From Candidatus Eiseniibacteriota bacterium (GTDB taxonomy: Bacteria; Eisenbacteria; RBG-16-71-46; CAIMUX01), in contig JACKCR010000004.1 in assembly GCA_020633975.1 (NCBI GenBank), positions 186,001 through 250,000 of the forward strand: 64,000 nucleotides of DNA, in the 5' to 3' direction. The stretch's first letter is position 1; every line of letters begins with the position of its first letter. A program made the translations under genes and the position numbers. Positions 55,235-64,000 of the stretch are shown here, piece by piece. Under the pieces are notes generated by a model. It ran no database searches and was not told the origin of the DNA. It worked only from the letters and a program-made list of their open reading frames with translations.

Positions 55235-55972
55235 CTACTCCTCTTCTTCCTCATCGAGTCCCTGCCGCTTCGGCGGCATCTCTGCGTCTTGCGGATGGGG
55301 CTCGTCGGAGTAGTTCATCCAGTCGACGGGCTGGATGACGGCGGTGACGATGTTGCCGAGGTGTCGGGCGATCCGCTTGACGTGCCTGGCGGAGAGGGCG
55401 CGTGCGACGGCTTCTTTTGAGGAGAGTTCGTCTCGCGCGGCGACGGTCCAGACGTGGATCTCGGCGTCCCTCGAGAGGTTCATGGCGACTTCGAGCGTAG
55501 TCTCGGCGAGGGCGCGGTCCGATGTCATGAAGGCTTGGCGGACGGACTGGAAGAGGGGGAGGCAGCGGAGGCGGAGCGCGCGGCCCTTCTCGTCGAGGTC
55601 CAGCACCTCTCGCTTCACGCCCTCCATCTCGAGACAGATGTCGTACATGTTCTTGATGTAGTCGCCGACGCGTTCTGCGTCCTTGGACACACTCATGAGG
55701 ATGAGGCACGACGAGACGTCCGGTTTCTCGTTGATCGAGAGATACTCGACGAGGCGACGTCGGATCTCCCGTTCCTTGGCGTTGATCTGACGATCGCGCG
55801 CGAACAGCTCTGCTTCGATCGAAGATGGAAGGAGTTCGGATCCGTGGATGTCGAGCACCTTCTGATACATCCACTCTCCGTCGTCGATCATGGAGGCGAA
55901 CATCTCGAGGGTCTCACGGAGAGGGTCCGTGCCCTTGAAGAGCTGGAGGATCTGACGGAACATGGTTCTCAT
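55235..55972 (-). CDS. PhoU-domain protein
   Basis: A 245-residue protein. Two PhoU-type three-helix units: LRETLEMFASMIDDGEWMY to RRLVEYLSINEKPDVSSCLILMSVSKDAERVGDYIKNM, and FMTSDRALAETTLEVAM to VARALSARHVKRIARHLGNIVTAV, each with the E/D-x-x-R-x-x-D/E metal-type pattern. C-terminal tail is a Glu run. The start is 55972 or the ATG 9 bp inside; the Shine-Dalgarno is weak. It follows the Na/Pi transporter gene on the same strand, 130 bp apart, and probably gates that transporter as in known NptA/PhoU fusions. Confidence 0.88.
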   Translation of the reverse strand: MRTMFRQILQLFKGTDPLRETLEMFASMIDDGEWMYQKVLDIHGSELLPSSIEAELFARDRQINAKEREIRRRLVEYLSINEKPDVSSCLILMSVSKDAERVGDYIKNMYDICLEMEGVKREVLDLDEKGRALRLRCLPLFQSVRQAFMTSDRALAETTLEVAMNLSRDAEIHVWTVAARDELSSKEAVARALSARHVKRIARHLGNIVTAVIQPVDWMNYSDEPHPQDAEMPPKRQGLDEEEEE

Positions 55973-56102
55973 CTTTCGTTGTCTTCTTTCAGTTTCGTAC
56001 CAGGGACACCCCGAATCTCTCGTACCGGAACGGATCGCATAGGTTCCCGTTCGGGATTGGGCCTTGGTTCATGGGAACGGGTCGTTCGGCGGTGGCCTCG
56101 GT

Positions 56103-57242
56103 TCATAGGAAATGGTCGATCAGGATCACGAGCCCGGGCAACACGAAGAACACGCCGAGAATGAAGATCAGGACGAGTCGGCGTGACTTCGTCGCGGCGA
56201 TCGCGAATCTGCGCGCGGCCTTGGGAATCAAGGGCCGCACGGGCGGTGGAACGTAGAGCACCAGGATTCCGATGACGTTGAAGAGCAGGTGGGCGAACGC
56301 AATGGCGAGCCCATCGATGCTTCCGACGGTCGCCGCGAGTAGAGCGGTGACGGTCGTCCCGACGTTGGCCCCGAGCGTCACCGGATAGACCTGGTTCAAC
56401 CGAAGCACTCCGGCCGCCGCCATCGGGACGAGTAGCGACGTCGTGATCGAACTCGACTGTGCGATCGCCGTGATGACGAGTCCGAACACGATCGCGAGCG
56501 GCGCATTCCGTGCGAACGACGACGAGAGCACGGGCTGGAGTCTCGAGAGCAGGATGCCTTTCATCGTCTTCGTCAGCATGACGAGCGCGAGGAAGAGGAG
56601 CGCGAGGCTCAGCACGAGCTCGACGATGGCGACTCCGGTGTTGGGCAGCCCGGTCTGTTGGATCACGTCCTGGATGACGTGAATGACCGGCTTCGTCATC
56701 GCTTTGGTCGGGCTGGTGAACGAGACGCCGTCGCCCACAACGACCACGTTGGCCAAAGCTCCTGCCATCTTGGAGAGGAATCCGGTCGTGACTTGGAGCG
56801 GCAAGAAGAGGATCACGGCTGCCCAGTTGAAGAAATCGTGCACGGTGGCGGCGGCGAGTGCGCGTCGGAACTCGTTGCTCCGCCGGAGATGGCCGAGCGT
56901 AACGATCAGGTTCGTGATGCTGGTGCCGACGTTCGCGCCCATGATCACGGGGACGGCGAGTTCGGTGGTGAGCGTGCCGGAAGCGACGAGTCCCACGACG
57001 ACGGACGTCGTGAGCGACGAACTCTGCGCGAGGCTCGTGGCCAGGACTCCGATGAAGAGCCCCGCGAACGGGTTCGAGGTGCCGGCGACCAGCGCCTTTG
57101 CGAACCCTCCACCCAGGAGCTTGAACGCGCCCCCCATCATGGCCACGGCGAGGAGGAACACGTACAGGAAGATCGCGGCGCGGATCAGCGCCCACCAGAC
57201 GGACTCGGGCCGCTCCCGAGTCGAAGTCGCGATCGGACTCAT
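56103..57242 (-). CDS. Na+/phosphate cotransporter (NptA-like)
   Basis: A 379-residue, 8-10 helix protein of the NaPi-II/NptA family. It has the two inverted repeats with QSSSLTTS (residues 73-80) and GANVGTS (102-108), and again QSSSITTS and GANVGTT in the second half. These bind phosphate and sodium. It lacks the PhoU tail seen in many family members, which is supplied by the separate gene downstream. The start at 57242 has only a weak GGCGGG-like site. It imports or exports inorganic phosphate. Confidence 0.92.
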   Translation of the reverse strand: MSPIATSTRERPESVWWALIRAAIFLYVFLLAVAMMGGAFKLLGGGFAKALVAGTSNPFAGLFIGVLATSLAQSSSLTTSVVVGLVASGTLTTELAVPVIMGANVGTSITNLIVTLGHLRRSNEFRRALAAATVHDFFNWAAVILFLPLQVTTGFLSKMAGALANVVVVGDGVSFTSPTKAMTKPVIHVIQDVIQQTGLPNTGVAIVELVLSLALLFLALVMLTKTMKGILLSRLQPVLSSSFARNAPLAIVFGLVITAIAQSSSITTSLLVPMAAAGVLRLNQVYPVTLGANVGTTVTALLAATVGSIDGLAIAFAHLLFNVIGILVLYVPPPVRPLIPKAARRFAIAATKSRRLVLIFILGVFFVLPGLVILIDHFL

Positions 57243-57519
57243 TTCGGCGGGACCCTATCCGCCGGGAGTCGAGCGGTCAAAGCGAATGTTGGGGAATCGT
57301 GAGGCGTGAGTTAGGTCTTGAGGCGGCGCAGTGCACCCGTGCCCTGGGGCGCTCTCTGAGCCCGCGCACTGGAGCCCGCGCGAGGGCCGACGGGAGGGCC
57401 TCGTCACGTGCGTGGCCCTCTCCCCATCGCCATGGTGGAGTCAGCTGCGCTTGCTCCCTGGCGCAGCGTTTGATGGACAGTCGTGCTGGCGTTGTTCAGC
57501 CCTCGTCCTTGCAGCCAGA
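57243..57519. other. intergenic, no gene seen
   Basis: Sequence between the cytochrome gene end and nptA, likely including the nptA promoter. G+C-rich, no hairpin terminator noted. Confidence 0.45.
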
Positions 57520-58417
57520 TCAGCTCTGCTGCTCGACTGGCGCCGCGCTCTGGAGGTACTTCCAGATCGCCTCGATCTCGGTTTCGTTCATGAACTGTCC
57601 CCAGCGCGGCATCGCCTGGTCGATGTCGCTTCCGTCCGGCCGCTTGCCGTCGCGAAGGGCGACGATGAAGTCGTCGTGTGACCACGTGCCGATTCCTGCC
57701 GACTTGGCCGGTGTGATGTTCGCGGACGGCGGGGAGCCGGGAGGGCCGACGTGGAGGCCACCCGCGAGGTTCGGGCCGTGACAACCGCGGCACGTGTTCG
57801 CGAGGTACTCGCCGTACTCGGCGGTCACCGCGGGCTGCACCGCGTCCGGCGCAGCGCGGTCGTGATCGATCCGACGTGCGGCGAGGAGGTCGTCCGAGAA
57901 CGCGGAGATGAACTTCGGTAGCGGCCCCAGCTTCACGGGCGGGGAGCACGTTGTCGACCGGGGGAAGTTGGTCGAGGTAGGAGATCAACGCGCCGAGGTC
58001 TTCGTCGCTGAGTTCGGAGTAGAACTCCGCTGGCATGATGACGACCGCCTCACCGCTCCTCTTCACTCCGTGCCGGATCGCCCGCACCCAGTCCTCGGTG
58101 CGATAGTTCGATGTCACGCTCCCGGTTCCTCTCGTGAGGTTCGGCGCGGCGATCGTTCCGAAGGCCGGGCTCTCCGCGAGCATCTGCCCGGAGAAGTTCG
58201 CGCCGTGGCACTCGGCGCAACCCTGGAGCTGGGCGATCCGGGCGCCGTGCTGGATCGTCTGCGGATCGGTCGTCAGCGTCAGCGGACGCGGGTCGATTTC
58301 GTAGCGATGGCCGAGCTTCGATGACCCTACGGCAAAGGCCACGGCCACGCCGATCAGAAGGATTCCCAAGGCTCCGCTGAGCCCCCATGCGAGTCGCTTC
58401 ACTACCTTTCGAGACAT
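57520..58417 (-). pseudogene. diheme cytochrome c, one frameshift
   Basis: ATG 58417 starts an N-terminal membrane anchor (GALGILLIGVAVAFAVGSS). The first class-I heme site is CAECH (residues 67-71), with its distal Met probably in VIMPAEFYSEL. After PPVDNVLP the frame shifts: a run of Cs near 57941-57945 appears one base too long, and the other frame continues VKLGPLPKF and a second heme domain with CRGCH and MPRWGQFM. With one base removed the gene would give about 298 residues, a periplasmic electron carrier. A homopolymer error is as likely as real inactivation. Confidence 0.8.
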
Positions 58418-58669
58418 CGGAACTCCCCTCGTCGTTGCGGCTTAGTGGCTCGATCGGCTGGCCATCTGGGCCGGGCCGGTTCGTTGGTCTACTGGAGGAC
58501 GCGCGAGAGGGGCGGGGATCCCATCACGGAATCTGCGTCGAGATCGGGATTCAGGGGGTGAGGCGTGGGCGGAACCGAACCGGCGGCGGGACGAGCAAGC
58601 AGCGACTCCGGTCCCGGGCTCGCCTCCCGGCGACGGCTCCAACTCTCACGTTGAGAGTGAACGCGTGCG
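58418..58669. other. intergenic, no gene seen
   Basis: Short spacer between the kinase gene end and the cytochrome start. No terminator or ORF supported. Confidence 0.4.
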
Positions 58670-61600
58670 TCAGCCTCGGGCCAGAGCCTCTCGGAGACTC
58701 GCCACCTTTGCCGCGAGATCAGACTCCGTTCCGAGAGCTAGCTCGGCCTGAATCGCTTCGGCTTCCGCCATCGCCGCGCGGGCTGTGGGGACGTCACCGG
58801 CCCGGACTTCGAACTCACCGAGGTCGCACAGCGCCTTCGCCAGAAGGAGTCGGTCGGTGAGTTCGCGGTGGATGGCGATGCTCTCTTCGAGACACTTGCG
58901 GGCCTCGCCCATTCGTCCCTCGCGAAAGTGGAGAATTCCGAAACTTCCGAGGGCGATCCCTTCGTAGCCCCGGTTTCCGATCTCCCGGTGGATCTCGAGT
59001 GCAGGCTCGAGACAAAGGCGCGCGGCGTCGAACCGTTCTTCCGACAGGTGCAGTGCGCCGAGGAATCCGAGAACGATTCCTTCGAAGCGGCGGTTGGAGA
59101 CGGCGCGATGGATGGCGAGCGCGGCTTCGTACTGCTCGAGTGCGGCGTCCGGTCGCCCGTGGTCTGCATAGAGGAGTCCGAGATTCCCGCGGACCACGGC
59201 AAGGGACGCGCGTTCTCCGAGGTCACGATAGATCGACAGCGCCGCTTCGTAGGACTCCTCGCCTGTTTCGAGGTCGCCTGGTCGGTGTAGAGGTTGGCCA
59301 GGTTGCCGAGAACGAGCGCTTCGCTCCTTCGGTTGCCGACTTCGCGGTGGATGGCGAGCGCTTCCTCGTAGTACTCGCGGCTCATCTCGAGTCGACCTCG
59401 GATTGGTGGACGAGTCCGAGGTTGTTGAGCGCCATCGCCTCCGCGACCCGGTCACCGATCTCGCGATTGATCGAAAGGGCGGTCGAGTAGAACTCGAGCG
59501 CGGTTTCCGTTCGGCCCTGTTCGTTCTCGAAGTTCCCGAGGTTCGCGAGCACGATGGCCTCGCCGTGGCGGTCGCCGATCTCGCGGTGGATGGCTAACGA
59601 CTCCTGGTAGAGTCGACGCGCGTCATCGAGCTGGCTCTGCACGCGGAGCAGTGTGGCGAGGTTGCCGAGTACACGGCCTTCGTGCTGCCGGTCGCCCTCT
59701 GTGCGGTGAATCGCGAGAGCCGCCTCGAAATGCTCGCGAGACTCTTCCATCTCCCCGGAGTAGAGGCAGATAGTCGCGAGGGCGGTGAGGACGCGCGCCC
59801 TGAGGTCGGCATCTCGCGTTGCGGGGAGGACCTGTCTTCCAAGCTCCAGGGAGAGCAGGAATGGACCCGAATTGCGCAACACGCTGGCTGCGGCGAGGTA
59901 GGTCCCTGCCGCAGTGATCTCATCGCCCCGATCCAGCGCACGACGACACGCGACGACGCAGTTGTCCAACTCGAGGTTGAGAGCGGCCTGCTTCGTGGCG
60001 CCGCCAGCAAGGCTGAGGCTCTCGATCGCGTCGGCCGTCCCCATCCGCGCGTAGTGGACGCCGTGTCGGACTTCTACGTCGGATGCCTCTGCGCCGCCCG
60101 CGTCCGAGCCGGATGCGGGCGCGCCGGATGCGTTCATGCCGGATACGGCGGTCCCTGGAGCGCCTTCGCCGTCTGGTGCAGCAGTCCGGCTCGATCGTTC
60201 CTCCAGCTTCGCGGACGCGTAGTCCTGCACCGTCGCGTACATCTCGAACCGTGGCGCGCCGAGAACCGCCTTCGTTCGGAGCCAACTCTTGTCGACCAAA
60301 GACTGGAGGACGTCGAGCACGAGGACGTCGGCCGCGTCGTCGCCAGGCACGTTGCCAGGCACGTTGCCAGATACGCCGTTAGCCTCGTTGCCAGACACGT
60401 CGTCGGCGTCGTTGCCAACCTCGTCGCCAGACACGTCGCCAGCGTCGTTGCCATTCTCGTCGCCAGCGTGGTCACCAACGTCGCCGCGATCCGCGTCGCC
60501 CGGAAGTCCGGCGACGGCTTCGGCCGCTTCCAGATCGAACCCACCCTCGAAGACGGACAGCTGAGTGATCACCGACTGCTCCAACGGGCTGAGCAGATCC
60601 CATGACCAGTCGAGCGTGGCCTGCATCGTGGCGTGTCGGCCCTCCTTCGCACCCGCGAGAATGCGGAAACGGTCGGCGAGGCCGGCTTCGAGCTGAGCCG
60701 CGTTCATTCCGCGAAGACGCGACGCGGCCATTTCGATCGCGAGGGGCAGACCGTCGAGTCGCCTCACGATCTCCTGGATCTGCTTCTGATTCGATGACTC
60801 CACCATGAACCCGGGACGATGTCCCCAGGCACGCACTTCGAACAGCTCGACGCCGCGGGTCATCGGATCCAGCGGTGCGACCTCGTGCACGGTCTCGCCA
60901 TCGAGCTGGAGGCGCTGTCGGGAGGTGACGAGGAACCGTGCGTCCGGAGCCTGCGCGAGCCACCGGCCGATGGTCGCGCCAGCGGTGTCTACGACCTGCT
61001 CGAAGTTGTCCAGGATGATCAAGCAGCGGCCGCGCCCGGCGATTGCATTCCCGAGCTGCGGGATCGGATCCTGCCTTCCCAGCGGAACGCGGAGCGACGA
61101 TGCGACGGCCCGCGCCACACCCAGTTCGGTGCGCGCTTCGCTGACCTCACAGAACCATACGCCACCCGGCCAACGCAGAAGGCTGTCCCACCCGTACTTC
61201 TGTGCGAGTCGCGTCTTTCCCGTGCCGCCCGTCCCGAGGAGGGTGAGGAGGCGGGAGCCGCTTGGATCGGGTGCGCCCGCGCGTGCGCTCGGCGACGCAG
61301 GTGGAAGCGAACCCGCGCCCTTGTCTGCGCCGGCGAGTAGGCTTGTGTCGGGAGCTGCAGCGGTGCCGATGTCCGCGGCTCCGCCGATGTCCGCAGCTCC
61401 GCCGATGTCCGCGGCTCTGCCGATGCTCGTAGCTCCGCCGATTTCCGCGTTCGGCCGAGATTCCAGGTCACGAGATCCGAAGTGCTCGTCGATGCTTCGT
61501 AGTTCTTCATTGCGTCCCACGAACGCGTCGCGTTCCGCAGGTAGCGAGTGAGGAACCGCTCGACCTTCTCCGCTTCTGCCTTCGAGCGCGAGGATCGCGT

Positions 61601-62976
61601 CGTGCCCGGTGGCGAAACGTTCGCCTGGCTTCTTGGCGAGCAGACGCAGGATCGCCGATCCCCAGGTTTCGTCGATCGCGGCCGTCAAGGTACGCGGATC
61701 GGGTGGGGCGATTTCGAGGTGCGCTCGCGCGGTTTCGAGAGCGCTCTTCCCTCGGAAGGGCAGTCGCCCAGTGCACATCTCGAAGAGGACGACACCCAAC
61801 GCGTATAGGTCGCTGGCCGGACCGATCGAGCCGCCGCTCACCTGCTCCGGGGCCATGTACGCAGGAGTGCCGACGATGGCGCCGACGCCAGCGCCAGCGC
61901 GGGACGAACCCGCGGCGGCAGTCTGCGCGGTCTCGCCTGTCTCCACCGTGACCGCCAGCCCGAAGTCGGTGATGACTGCTCGTCCGACTGCGTGGTTGCC
62001 AGTGTCGTTGTCGTTGGCCGTGCCCGCGCCGCTGCCCTTGGTATCGCCGTCGCCACTTCGCTTGCCGTCGTCGTCGCGGTAGACGACCACCACGTTCGGG
62101 CTCTTGAAGTCCCGGTGGACGATTCCTGCGCGGTGCGCTGCATCCAGTGCTTCGGCCATCTGACGGGCGAGAGGGAGAGAGTCTCCGGTAGAGAACGCCC
62201 CTCGGGTTCGGATCTGTTTGGAAAGGGTCTCGCCGGCGAGGAACTCCATCGTCAGGAACCAGACTCCGCTGCCCTCGTCGCGCCAGAGATCGAAAATGCG
62301 GCAGACGTTGGGATGCGAGATCGAGCGGGCGAGAAGGACTTCCTGCTTGAACAGTCGGAGGAATGCAGCGTTGGACGCGATCCGCGGGTGGATCGTCTTG
62401 AGTGCGAGCGGTACGTCGAGTTCGAGGTCGTGAGCGCGGTAGACCTGCCCCATGCCGCCTTCCGCGAGGTAGGCGTCGATGCGAAAGCGCCGTGCGATCA
62501 CCTGTCCAGGGGCGAAGGTCCGGGTGTTGGCGACGGCGACACCTGCGGCGGCACCTGCGGCGGCACTGCGGTGCAGCGCCCGCCGTGACGCCCGCCGTGA
62601 CGCCAGCCGCGGTATCCGCTTCTGGGCTTGTGAGCGCGCTCGTTGGTGAGGCGTTGCTGAAGGCCTCGGTGTCGGAGTGCATACCGTCGACGTCGCCGGT
62701 GACGTCGATGTCACCGGTGACTTGTTGTGTGTCGTCGATGTCGCCGGTGACGTCGTGCGTGCCGTCGAGATCGCCGGTGACGTCGTGCGTGTCGTCAGGA
62801 TGAGCCGTAACGTCGTGCGTGTCGTCGATGTCGGCGGTGAGTTCGTACGTGTCGTCGGCGTCACGACCGCCATCGGGGACTCTGCCCGTCTCGTTTGTGG
62901 GACGCACGTCGCCTGTGTTCTCGTGCGCGTCCTCGCCGGGACTCCGGCTGCCCGCTTGCTCGTGTGAATCGGCCAT
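58670..62976 (-). pseudogene. Ser/Thr protein kinase - ATPase - TPR signalling protein with frameshifts
   Basis: Pieces in order: Asp/Thr/Val-rich N-terminus with DTHDVTGD repeats (62690-62976); kinase domain with loop AEGGMGQVY (62460), ALKTIHP, HRDFKSPN (62100), DFG (61960) and APE (61850); an STAND-type ATPase with GTGGTGKT (61225) and LIILDNFEQV; an alpha-helical domain; and TPR repeats to the end. Three frame changes are needed: near 62540-62610, inside a GCCGCCGCAGGT repeat; near 59390; and near 59285, in the TPRs. Each side is well conserved, so the gene is recent. About 35 low-complexity residues sit between HRDFKSPN and DFG. The family usually acts as a transcription-linked signalling hub. 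Confidence 0.8.
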
Positions 62977-63053
62977 GGGGCTAGAGTGTCGGTGATCTCG
63001 GCGGCGCGGGGAAGGGCCGGACTCGCGTGCGGGACTCGCTGTCGAAGCGGCTC

Positions 63054-63615
63054 TCAGACTGCGCGAAGCAGAATCCAGACGAGCAGTGCGCTCCGGACGG
63101 ACCAGAGCACGGTGCGGATCCAGTTCGTCGTGACGAGTCGGCGGTGAGCGGACGTGTCGAAACCCCGCGCGAGGACGCTATGCGCCGGCACCTGGAGGAG
63201 AAACGTCGAAGCCCAGATCGCGACCAGGAGTCCAAGTGCTACCCACGAGAGGACGGGACTATGGAGGTTCTGCGGAAGGAGGGCTTCCGAGGACGAACCG
63301 ATCAGGGCCTGCCGTGACTGCTCCCTGAATCGTGCCTTGTAGCGGAGTGCCGATCGAGCCTGTGAATGCGAGGTAGACTCCCGTCGCCAGCTCGACGAGC
63401 ATCGGGAGCACGACCACCCAGCTCGTCCGCCTCGAATGCTCGACTTCGTAGGCGGCGAAGTCGCTCTCAGCGGCCCGGCTCTCACCGGCGCAGGTCCCGA
63501 CGGCCACAGTCCCACCGACGCGAGCGAACAGTGGGTAGTGGACGAGTTGAACGAACCAGATCACGCCGGTCATGAACAGGGTCGCTGCGAGATGGAGGGT
63601 CCAGATCGCGCTCAT
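63054..63615 (-). pseudogene. small four-helix membrane protein, one frameshift
   Basis: ATG 63615 begins SAIWTLHLAATLFMTGVIWFVQLVHYPLFARVGG, then RTSWVVVLPMLVELATGVYLAFTGSIGTPL. Near 63340 the frame must change to continue RYKARFREQSRQAL and the last two helices (LGLLVAIWASTFLLQVPAH, TVLWSVRSALLVWILLRAV). Together about 186 residues, of an uncharacterised membrane protein family I recognise only by its HYPLFARVG motif. Divergent from the ABC gene. Confidence 0.65.
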
Positions 63616-63710
63616 GCGCGCTCCTTCGTTGTGTGGGACGTCGGTAGGTGGTACGTCGTTCCTGGGATGTTCGCCTGGAACCCGGATTCGGATGCGGGAG
63701 GTAGCTGGAC

Positions 63711-64000
63711 GTGAATCTCTCGCTCGTCTTCGACGACGTGACCTACGCCTATCCGTCGTCCCCAGGGGTCGCGATCGACGGCCTCGGCTTCAGCGTACAT
63801 TCCGGCTGGACCGGCGTGGTCGGCCCAAATGGTGCCGGCAAGACGACCGTGCTCCGGCTCGCGACCGGTCTGCTCTTGCCGACGGCCGGTTCGGTTCGGC
63901 TCAGCGGGACTTCGATCTATTGCGAGCAGCGAACCGACGATCCACCTCACCGCTGGCGCGACTTCCTCGAGAGTCCCGATCCCGAAGGATGGGAGATCCG
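63711..64000 (+). CDS. ABC-F-like ATP-binding protein, 3' end outside window
   Basis: The GTG at 63711 has GGGAGG 9 bases upstream. It reads [18 protein letters not shown], then Walker [10 protein letters not shown] (residues about 40-48), then [18 protein letters not shown], a segment I associate with ABC-F type ATPases rather than transporters. Only 96 codons are in the window. No membrane partner can be seen. Confidence 0.75.
   Translation, partial: MNLSLVFDDVTYAYPSSPGVAIDGLGFSVHSGWTGVVGPNGAGKTTVLRLATGLLLPTAGSVRLSGTSIYCEQRTDDPPHRWRDFLESPDPEGWEI

Noticed and set aside
56042-56121. Short duplication of the nptA 3' end
   Set aside because: GGTTCATGGGAACGGGTCG resembles GGTTCATAGGAAATGGTCG, but with several mismatches and no further extent.
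58670-62976. Programmed frameshifting in the kinase gene
   Set aside because: Three separate shifts without a slippery heptamer or downstream pseudoknot that I can see; error or decay is simpler.

Overview
The window looks like chromosomal DNA from a high-GC, diderm, free-living bacterium. The best guess is an uncultured FCB-group lineage such as Candidatus Eisenbacteria or Krumholzibacteriota. I infer this from the abundance of exported proteins with FlgD-like/T9SS-style C-terminal Ig tails, dockerin-like repeats, FnIII, LamG and ASH domains, strong Shine-Dalgarno sites, and small lipoprotein families. No rRNA, tRNA, CRISPR array, transposase or phage gene was seen. Taxonomy cannot be proven from this window.

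Layout. 1-12.7 kb: 5'-truncated metH; two exported proteins; two GT-C type membrane glycosyltransferases; a VOC protein; a split transketolase pair divergent from soxR, with a SoxR-box promoter between them; a spondin-like exported protein. 12.7-27.1 kb: a large LamG/FnIII/metallophosphoesterase exported protein, an exported alpha/beta hydrolase, a zinc-ribbon protein, an outer-membrane-like barrel, a tandem-fused tryptophanase, a Na+/Ca2+ exchanger, a multi-pass channel-like protein, nhaR and a hibernation factor. 27.0-41.4 kb: a cluster of paralogous small lipoproteins with one decayed copy, a 1675-residue FnIII/ASH lipoprotein, a GNAT, a DUF4097-like lipoprotein, a 46-residue lipoprotein and further exported proteins. 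41.4-50.1 kb: a decayed, repeat-rich zone (frameshifted FnIII/TolB-like gene, orphan C-terminal tail, 42-bp repeats, frameshifted RDD gene, 18-bp repeats). 50-64 kb: three exported proteins, a 61-bp intergenic tandem array, a phoU-nptA pair, then frameshifted diheme cytochrome c, kinase-ATPase-TPR and membrane protein genes, and the start of an ABC ATPase.

Themes. (1) Exported proteins end in one of two mutually exclusive tails: an FlgD-like Ig tail ending VLR/VVR/LTR, or a short tail with consensus [ST]-[WFI]-G-x-[IV]-K-x-x-[FY]-R. The second occurs nine times here, including two remnants, on proteins whose remaining sequence is mostly unrelated, and I know of no name for it. It is the best candidate for an undescribed system. 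(2) The tryptophanase carries an N-terminal copy that has lost its PLP lysine and phosphate-binding motif. (3) SoxR appears to control a transketolase directly. (4) Short in-frame tandem repeats have expanded inside linkers, signal peptides and even a kinase catalytic core. (5) All frameshifted genes lie beyond 41.7 kb, so either this half is decaying or base accuracy drops there.
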